Part shown: positions 56,650-64,000 of the stretch, piece by piece
Position numbering within the stretch: position 1 is the stretch's first letter
Layout: each line of letters begins with the position of its first letter
DNA from: Ulva prolifera
Taxonomy: Eukaryota > Chlorophyta > Ulvophyceae > Ulvales > Ulvaceae
Direction: 5' to 3'
Length of the DNA stretch: 64,000 bases
Assembly: GCA_023078555.1 (NCBI GenBank)
Contig: JALAAN010000010.1
Coordinates: 1,426,001-1,490,000 of the forward strand
The notes under the pieces: generated by a model
What the model saw: only the letters and a program-made list of their open reading frames with translations
Told to the model about the DNA's origin: nothing
Databases searched by the model: none
Translations under genes and position numbers: made by a program

Positions 56650-59600
56650 TCATGCGGCCTCCATCCCCGACGCCAGCTGCCGTAGCCGCTCCTGCATGTC
56701 CGTCCCTCTGCCTGGTTTGTACGACGCCTCTGCCCGCTTCGCCGACTGCGTGCCCTCGAACGCCCGCTGCTGTGCGACCAGGTCTTGTTTGTGCTGCGCC
56801 TCTTTCAGGCGCTCCTGCACGGGGTGACCATGCTGCCTCCGCGCGGGCCACCTCGTGGGCGATCATGCGTGCATGCTTTCCACTGTGAAGCCAAGCATCG
56901 CGATCGCAAGAAAGCCAAGAATGTCCTAGCTGTTCCAAGAGTGTCCATCTGCTCCGAGACCGCCCTGGCTGTCCTATTGCACGCATCATGATCTCCTCCG
57001 GCAAATAACAACGCACGGCTCCAGACTCACTGCGGGAGTCGCCTGCGGTGGCCTTGGCATGCTAGGTACACAAAAAGGCTCACCGCCAGCGCTGCAGGCT
57101 GTATGTCACACCCAGCGGCACTGCCCGGTTGTGGCGGCCGTGCCAGCGCTGACGCAGAGCACTCAGCGCCCCGTCCGCGATCACAACGATCAAATGGAAA
57201 CAGGTGAATTTGCAGTGAGTAAGAAATTCAGTGAGTCGAAAACCACGCTGCATCGCAACAGTCCCACAGGATTGCATGTGTAAAGGACAACCAAGGTCAA
57301 GGGCTCCAGCAGCCCAGAATGCTGTACATCCTGCAGCCGAGGCCTCGTGAGGCACATGGGTCAACTTGGGGACTGCCGCCACCGTGGGCGCGAGGGGGCG
57401 CGTGTGGCCGGCGCCGCACCTGCTCGTTCTCTTGCCGCAGCTTGCCAAGCCGCGCATCGTACTGCCGCACGAAGTCGCGTTTGTTGCGCAGCTTCTGCCG
57501 TGCGTGCTGCAGGTCGGCAGCGCGCGCGGCGCGCCGGGTGCGCTCGCGCGCAGTCGACTCCTCGAGGGCGCCCTGCTGCCGCGCCAGCGCCTCGCGCTGT
57601 GCACCCTCCCGGTGCGACAGGTAGCGCTTCCGCTCCATCTGCGTGCGGCCAACGGGGTCACGGCCGGGCGCAGCCGCCACACACAACGCTCGCACATCAC
57701 CTGCCACAGCACGTCCCTGCCAGCATCACATCAGCCACCCTGCGGCCACTCTCACAGGTTGTGACAGGCGTGCCTGCGAAGCCAGGGCCGTCTTGCAACG
57801 CTCAGGCCGCCGGCTTCCCAGCCACCTTGGACGCAATACTGCGCGATGAACTCGCCCACCCCAGACCTCCCACTGCTGCCAGGCTGACGGAATGCAGCCA
57901 CATATAAGTGCAACCGCAGGCCTGCGCTTGTGAGGCCAATGGCATCTCCAGGGATCCCGGGCTCACGTGCCGTGGTGAATGGGCCGTGCATCCGAGTGGC
58001 AGACAGGCCTCATGGCCACGATCCTGTGGGCACGGCAGTGCGGGCGCACCTCCGAGGCGCCGGTGGCCTGTTGCTGCTGCAGGAAAGCCACCCGCTTCGC
58101 CTCGGCTGCCGCCGCCGCGCGCTCTGCTGCCTGCGTCCGCCGCTTCTCCGCCAGCTTCCCCGCCGTCGCCACAATGCGGTCGTCACGCTCCTCTGCCGCC
58201 GCCTCCGCGGCCTCCGCCTCTGCGGCGGCTGCCGCCGCGCGCCGGGCCGCCGCCTGCGCGGCGGAGAGCTCCCGTACGTGGCGAAGGTTCGCGGCCTTGC
58301 GCGTAAGGGTCTCGACACGCTCCTGCTTCTTGCGCATGATGCTGGCGCGCGTCATCTCAACTTCTACCCTGCGCTTCTCCTCGACAAACTCAAGCCGCGC
58401 CTTCAGCTCCTGCACCAACACTGACCCTCGGCGCCACTCCCGGCCATTCGCAAGGGGTGCTATGCCCGTCACATGGGAGATGACGAGTCGTACACTGCAT
58501 GTATGTATGCAAGATGACATCGCCATGACCATGTGGACACTGCCAACTCTGGAATCCGGGATCGAGAGAAGTGTGCAAGCTACATGCCGCCGGATAAATT
58601 TATCTGACCGCAACAGTTTATTACATCTCAAAAGCGGCAGGCGTACAGGCTGCACTGCGGTCATGACCTCATAGCCGCAGTGAAGACGGCCGGGCGTCGA
58701 CGGGCCATCACGCTAGGCCGGGGAAGGACAGGTGCACCGGGGCCTCACCTGGATGCTCATCTCCTCCAGCAGCCCGTGCCCACCTGCCTCTGTCGGATTG
58801 AATGTCGTCATCTTTGGCATCGGCACGCGCTCCGCCGCCCGGATGCGCAGCACAAGGTCCTCCCGCATCTTGCGGTCTGCGACCGCCGCCTCCGCCGCGC
58901 GTGCGGCCGCCTTGCGCGCCGCCTCGCGCTGCTCCGCGGCCTGCGCCGCATTGCGCTGCGCGATGCGCGCCTGAGCGCACGCCGCCCGCGCACGCTCCTC
59001 TCGCACCTGCGCCGACTTGGCCGCGTTTGCCGCCGCGGCTGCGGCCGCCTCACGCGCTGCAGCGGCGGCCTCGGCGGCGGCGGTGGCACGGCGAGCCCGC
59101 GTCTTCTGCTGCCGCTCCGCCAGCTGCGCATCGGCTGCAGCCATCGCTGCGGCGCGGGACTGCTTGGCATCCTCCCGCTGCTCGTTCAGGCGGTCGAGCC
59201 TGCACACGTGGCCGCGCTCCACCGCCTGCTAACTGGAGTTGCTGCACCGTGCATCCATGACACGCCGCTGCATGGCCCTCAGGCCCCCCCCGGACTGCTG
59301 TGACTGCCAATCAGTCACTCTGCCACCCCTCAGAACAGCCATGCTGTACCCGTTGCTGCAGGAAAATCGCCTTGTGTACAGCAAATGTCTACGCGGATCC
59401 CTCCCCGTTCCAGATAGCTGCAGGGCATCGCATGGGTGATGGGCCAGCAGCAGCCCATCAGTGGATGCAGGCCCTCTGCCGCCCTCACCTGCGCGGCACC
59501 TGCAGCTCGTGTGACTCTACCGAAGCACCCCGCAACACTTCCGCCGTGCCGGTGTCCGCCTGACACAAGAAAAGCAAGATGAACACAAATGCGCCCTCTC

Positions 59601-61010
59601 CATGCGTGCGTGAGGACCTGCCCAGCAGAACATGGCGCACCTAGCACGCTCGTCCTCGGCCTTGACGCGCGCGCGCCACGCCGCATGCTCCGCCTCGTCA
59701 CGCAGCTCCGCCTCGTACCGCCGCATCATCGCCGCCTCCTCGCGCTGCCGCCGCCGCAGCACAGCATCCTCCCGCAGGATAGCCGCCGCGTTGATGCGCA
59801 CCTCAGCCGTCGGCGGCGGCGGCGCCGGCCGGGGCGCTGGCACGGGGGCGGCATCGGCTGCGGCGTCGCCGTCGGCCTGCGCACGCAGCGCCCCAGCCTT
59901 CTTCGTGCCAGGCCGCTGGTCGCTGCGCAGCATGGCCGGGCCCTTGCCGAGGTCAGGATACTTGCTGAGTACCGCAGCGCGATTCCGGGCCCTGCAAGGC
60001 CAACAGCACCTGTCATTGCTGAGCACTGCGATCGCACATGGGCCTGCATGCCTGAAGCCGCCTGCAGCATGTGAAACAGAATGTGTGTCATGCCAAAGCC
60101 GAGCCCACAACCAGCATGGCAGCCGGGTCAGAGCATGCGTGGCAGGTGAGCACCGCGGAATGGGTCATACTTTGCCTCTTCGATTGCGGCTTCCTCTTTC
60201 GTGGGGCCCCCCAATCGAGGCGGTGCAGGCTTGGCTTGGGGACATGGCGCAGGGGGAACCTCCTCTTCCGGCTCAGGCAGCGGCCGAGGCTTCTGTGGAG
60301 TCAAATTGAATGGCTCAGCCTTTGTGTGTCGTCCAGCCAGTGTCACAGTGAATCCGGGCCCATCCTTTGCAGCTTCTGCTGCCTTGTTGCTGAGGTAGAG
60401 CTGATGCTCCAGTGAGGCGAAGAGAGGCTGGAGCGCTTCACGATTGGAGAGCAGACGATCTGCAGACAGCAGAATGCTGCCAGGCGACGGTGTACATCAT
60501 GACTCTGCCCTTTTGCTGATCACATCCGCGCTTGTGCTGATTCATGTTGACCATATACACGTGTGAAGGGCACGGAGCAACACCTGCGCATTCGTTCACA
60601 AACTCTCGATCGTAAGTCTTCAGCCATTCTTCGCCTAGGTCCTCCTTAACATGCTCGGGATCAAACAAGAATTTGATGAATGGGAGCATCTTTTGGGCTG
60701 GCTGAGAGGTGACAAGCATGGCAAAGTTGTCGACGCCCAGGTCCACCAGCCGGATGACAGCCAGATATGTAAACAGAGCGTATGTCGTGCGGTCTTTCCG
60801 AAGAACAACACCTCCACAGAAGTGGTACAGTGCTGCCAAGGTAGCCTTGATGAGGGCATGGTACCTATCAGTGCCGTACACTGCCTGACGAAGGAATGTT
60901 GCATCGGAGACATCCACGATGTTGAGTTGGCTCAATGACGTATCGAGGTGAGCATCAAGCGTGACTTGGGCTTCATTAAATGTACTGCACAGCTCCTCTG
61001 CAACCTGCAT
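56650..61010 (-). CDS. CFAP99: CFAP99-like cilium/flagellum-associated coiled-coil protein
   Basis: About 780 residues, likely an axonemal (central-apparatus type) protein. Exons: 60584-61010, 60171-60457, 59641-59991, about 59484-59569, 58749-59199, 58050-58409, 57420-57638, 56650-56814 (TGA). The globular N-terminal part (TFLRQAVYGTDRYHALIKAT, FTYLAVIRLVDLGVDNFAML, KMLPFIKFLFDPEHV, EEWLKTYDREFVNE) and the following FNLTPQKPRPLPEPEEE match my memory of the CFAP99 layout. The rest is Arg/Glu/Ala-rich coiled coil (QKTRARRATAAAEAAAAARE, MERKRYLSHREGAQREALAR), ending MQERLRQLASGMEAA. The join between exons 59641-59991 and 59484-59569 is not resolved in phase. The family is recalled, not searched, so a related trichohyalin-like flagellar protein remains possible. 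Confidence 0.68.
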
Positions 61011-61656
61011 GTGCCCAAATCATGCGAGATAGGCAAGTGAAAGACCGCATGCCAAGGGAGTCGAACGGCTGGCGTTGATGATCAGTACACGACACCTCGA
61101 TGAGCCTCGCAGGTGACAAGCACGACGACGCATTGCTCGAGTCGGGCTGGTGCCCTTCGATGGCTACAGATGCAGGAGGGGCCCGCATAATGAAGACAAG
61201 CACACACGCTCGACCCAACTGTGGCTATCACTGTTGTCCTTTAATGCTGCGCGTCCTCCGCGAACCAGTGGCCCACCTAGCGCATGTGTGACCTTGGCAC
61301 CGCCTGCAAACAATAATTAACACACAAGTGCACATTGGCGGTGACACGACCGCTTTACGCGCAAGCGGGCACTCTATCGGCATTTCAACATTTCCAGCTT
61401 ATGTATGACACCTTGCATTTATTCGTGAGCGTTCCTGCTTGCGTCCGGATTCATGCCAGACACCAAGTGGCTGGCGGGGTTGTCTCAGGTAACAGGTACA
61501 TCGAACACTCCCGCAGGAGATGCTATCGTCACAACTCGTTGCATTTCATCCACCTCAGAGATCAGATAACTTAGCATTACGTCGACCGAGACGTGCTGTG
61601 GTGGTATTTGGAAATCATCAGCTCCGTCGCAGCCCTTGTCCATAGCTGTCCAGACC
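61011..61656. promoter_or_regulatory. Shared divergent promoter region of the CFAP99-like gene and TOM20
   Basis: The two start codons face away from each other across 646 bases of low-GC sequence, so both promoters must be here unless one gene has a distant 5' non-coding exon. An acceptor-like GCACATGCAG overlaps the CFAP99 start, so a 5' exon on that side is possible. No TATA box or other element can be called with confidence. Confidence 0.5.
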
Positions 61657-62435
61657 ATGGGCTCCGCTGCAACTGACGCAGAACGTAAACAGTTCTTTGA
61701 GCGAGCTCGTAGACAGGCTGAAGATGACTATAACCAAAACAGGCGAGACGCCTCCGCCTTGACACGCTGGGGCGGAGCGCTCCTGGAGCTGGCCAACTAC
61801 ATGCCAAGCGATGAAGCATCGCATTATGTTGATGATGCGGTAAACAAGTTTCAGGAGGCTTTGAGCATCGACCCGAAACGGGACGAAGCGTTATGGTGTC
61901 TCGGGAATGCATACACCAGCCAAGGCTTCTTGAGCCCGCAAAAAATGAAAGCGATGGAGCTTTTCGCTCGAGCAAAGGTGAGCTAACGAGATGCTGTGTC
62001 CTCGTTAGGAATGTGTGTGTGTGCAGTACGTTGTTTTATGTCCGGGCGTGTCCGGGCCGGCGCAGCTAGGCTGGACCGCTTGTTCGTCTTATTGACAGCG
62101 CATGATCAGACTGGAGATTCAGCTGTCACAATAAGGGGTAAAATTATGATGTACGAGTGCCAGGGCGTCTGTAGGACTGCTTCACCGGCGCACTCAAGGA
62201 GAAACCAGACAATCCTATCTACAAGAAAGGTCTGGAAATGACCGGCAAAGCCCCGGATCTGTATGATGAAATCCAGAAGCAGCTGACGCCACCACCACGT
62301 CCCAGCACCACTAACAGCTTCTGGTTCGATGTTCTGGGCTATGTCACTGTTATTGGGCTCGTGTTTGGTGTCTCGTATTGTGTCAGCTTGTTAAATCCAC
62401 AAGCTGGGGGGACAGCAGCTCCCAAGACAAAATAG
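61657..62435 (+). CDS. TOM20: Plant-type TOM20, mitochondrial import receptor
   Basis: Receptor of the outer-membrane translocase that binds presequences of mitochondrial precursors. Two exons, 61657-61977 and 62175-62435 (TAG), phase 0 join; 193 residues, as usual for plant TOM20. Start MGSAATDAERKQFFERARRQ. TPR region: RRDASALTRWGGALLELANY, VNKFQEALSIDPKRDEALWC, LGNAYTSQGFLS, then DCFTGALKEKPDNPIYKKGL and EMTGKAPDLYDEIQKQL. The C-terminal helix GYVTVIGLVFGVSYCVSLL followed by a short tail is the tail anchor that distinguishes the plant protein from N-anchored animal and fungal Tom20. Donor GTGAGC, acceptor TCTGTAG. Complete and normal; it is the best single marker that the organism belongs to the green lineage. 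Confidence 0.95.
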
Positions 62436-63896
62436 AGATCAAGACAACACGTCACAGTATGATACGCCTGTTGACCCAGCCGATGCACAGGCCGGTAGCC
62501 GCGTTCCTCCGCAGACAGATACCACCTCGAAGCACCTCGTCCATCAGCTGGGTCGAGTCTAGGGTATCAAATTCAAGGCAGACGTTTTAGGGCTTGCGTC
62601 TGAAGTTTCTGGGTTCGCACAACTCAGAGCTGCTTGGCTGGGATTGTCTGTCCAGTGAGACTGCTGTGGAGATGTCCCGTGTTGCATATTGTCGCCCCAG
62701 AGTTTTCGGTCATGTGGCACACCCCTTGACCAGCCATGGCAGCTGGCATGTCCACCTATGGCGTGCAGTGTGCTCACGTGAAGTGCCAGGGGACAACGTC
62801 ACATGTCACCGAGTCGTGACTGACATGATGTTGCTGTCCACTACAGGTGGGTCCAGTGTGATGTGACAGTATGTGTTTGCGCCGTGTACACCAGAGACCT
62901 TGTTGCGAGATGCTTGCAACATCATGCTGCAGTATTTGAGGCTGCTGTGTGTCATGGCCGTTTTATGGTGTTCTCGCTACTTGGATGCTTTGCTACAGAC
63001 TTTGTCTTTGTGCTGAAGCTCATCCGCACGCAGAGCATGCGATGGCAGTACATTGCACAGGCTTCAGAGATTATTCCGCACGACATTGAGCAGAATCATG
63101 CCACTTTGCCAATGAAGCATGTTCACCTGTGTCATGATGCAAGCGTGCTCATAATAATGATGTCTGGGCAAACATGCACGCTGCACAGTAGACTTTCTTC
63201 CTGCAACTGATTATTGAGACACGGTATCGTCACACCAAGCCGCTGTCATGAACATGTAATGTCTGAACAATATTGCGGAGGAGAGCTGACCACTCTGTGG
63301 TATGCGTTTGGCCTGATCACGAGTCGGCACACACATGAACAGAACAAGATGTGCGACTGCATGCATTGATCATTATTTACCTGCATCAGGGAACATTGCT
63401 GCCTGGGTGGCACATTGAGCTTTACCAATTCTGCTGCCTGGAGCAGCATTCAAGCAGTGTAGGGCAAGGCTGTATCACTGCACGCGGCCCAGCTTGCACA
63501 GACCTTCCACAGTAGGAACTCTTGGATAGTTGTGTCACCTACCCGCCTATCCTGATCCCGGAACTGCAGCGCTTGCTAGTTTGAAGCAGGTGCAGCAACT
63601 GGCAACAGTGAGCCCCTGCGCCACACATGCGTGAGGCGGACTGGCCTGCGCAAACAGTCGCGCCACAGCGCAGGATAGCGCGAACGACGTTGCCTACATA
63701 CAAGCATGAACTTTCCAAGGTCTTGGATCGGGATAGTGTCGTTCAATGATCATGCAGCTGTATACCGGTCGCGCAATATAGCGGTGTAGTACGCCCATGC
63801 CTCCCTGCGCCGAGTTTGCTGGAGCACATCGTTGATTGTATGCGCTGAAAAACAGTGAAATTTCACCTCAGCTTGTACACGCGAAACGTGCGCACC
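62436..63896. other. Intergenic region downstream of TOM20
   Basis: About 1.46 kb of low-GC sequence. Short open frames on both strands have no recognisable features. I see no RNA gene. Confidence 0.55.
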
Positions 63897-64000
63897 ATGT
63901 GCCCACGGCATGCCATGTCATCAGGCGCTCGTTCAGCCTTGCAACGCGTGCCAAGGGGGCTTCGCTGGACGGCCTGTCACGCTGGGGCGCGGTCACAGGC
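63897..64000 (+). CDS. Possible start of a new gene, cut by the window edge
   Basis: From ATG at 63897 the frame stays open to the end (34 codons): MCPRHAMSSGARSALQRVPR, then GLRWTACHAGARSQ. It is rich in Arg, Ser and Ala and lacks Asp and Glu, like an organelle transit peptide. GC rises in this stretch. Too short to be sure; it could be a chance frame. Confidence 0.25.
   Translation, partial: MCPRHAMSSGARSALQRVPRGLRWTACHAGARSQ

Noticed and set aside
1..64000. CRISPR array, insertion sequence, phage or bacterial operon
   Set aside because: No regularly spaced direct repeats of CRISPR type, no transposase or integrase, and all recognisable genes are intron-bearing nuclear genes.

Overview
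This window looks like nuclear DNA of a flagellated green alga. Coding regions are split by many short introns, mostly 100-600 bases, that usually begin GTGCG and end GCAG. Bacterial signals (operons, Shine-Dalgarno sites) are absent. A plant-type tail-anchored TOM20, a MOT2-type molybdate transporter, a chloroplast-style S1 protein and a CFAP99-like ciliary protein together point to Viridiplantae with cilia. I do not name a species. All exon coordinates are read by eye from splice signals and codon phase and can be off by a few bases.

Layout. 2-3943 (+): 3' part of a single-pass membrane protein kinase. 3944-7853: convergent intergenic region. From 7854 to 61010 six genes all lie on the minus strand: a giant BEACH/WD40 scaffold (7854-26781, about 3,750 residues, LYST/SPIRRIG class); a very unusual membrane protein joining a GT2-like glycosyltransferase domain to a GH9-like cellulase domain (29335-39868, about 1,440 residues); a plastid S1-domain RNA-binding protein (43080-45701); the 40S assembly factor LTV1 (46759-49785); the molybdate transporter MOT2/MFSD5 (51617-54149); and a CFAP99-like flagellar protein (56650-61010). 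TOM20 (61657-62435, +) is divergent from CFAP99 across about 650 bases. A possible new gene start is cut by the right edge.

The most notable object is the GT2-GH9 fusion. The synthase-like half carries paired membrane helices and a cytosolic GT2-like fold. A charged coiled linker and three more helices follow, then a GH9-like ectodomain. This puts on one chain what bacterial cellulose synthesis does with separate synthase and cellulase subunits. The sites where GH9 enzymes carry their catalytic Asp, Asp and Glu are occupied here by Thr, Gly and Gly. The DxD and QxxRW motifs of the GT2 half are also replaced. It may therefore be a conserved non-catalytic protein, or an enzyme with altered chemistry.

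Genome-level features: GC content rises from 5' to 3' inside most genes (first exons near 50 percent, last exons near 70 percent by eye); GTGCG 5' splice sites dominate the GC-rich parts; a short dispersed repeat family sits only in introns and spacers; and two introns carry 62-base duplications touching a splice site.
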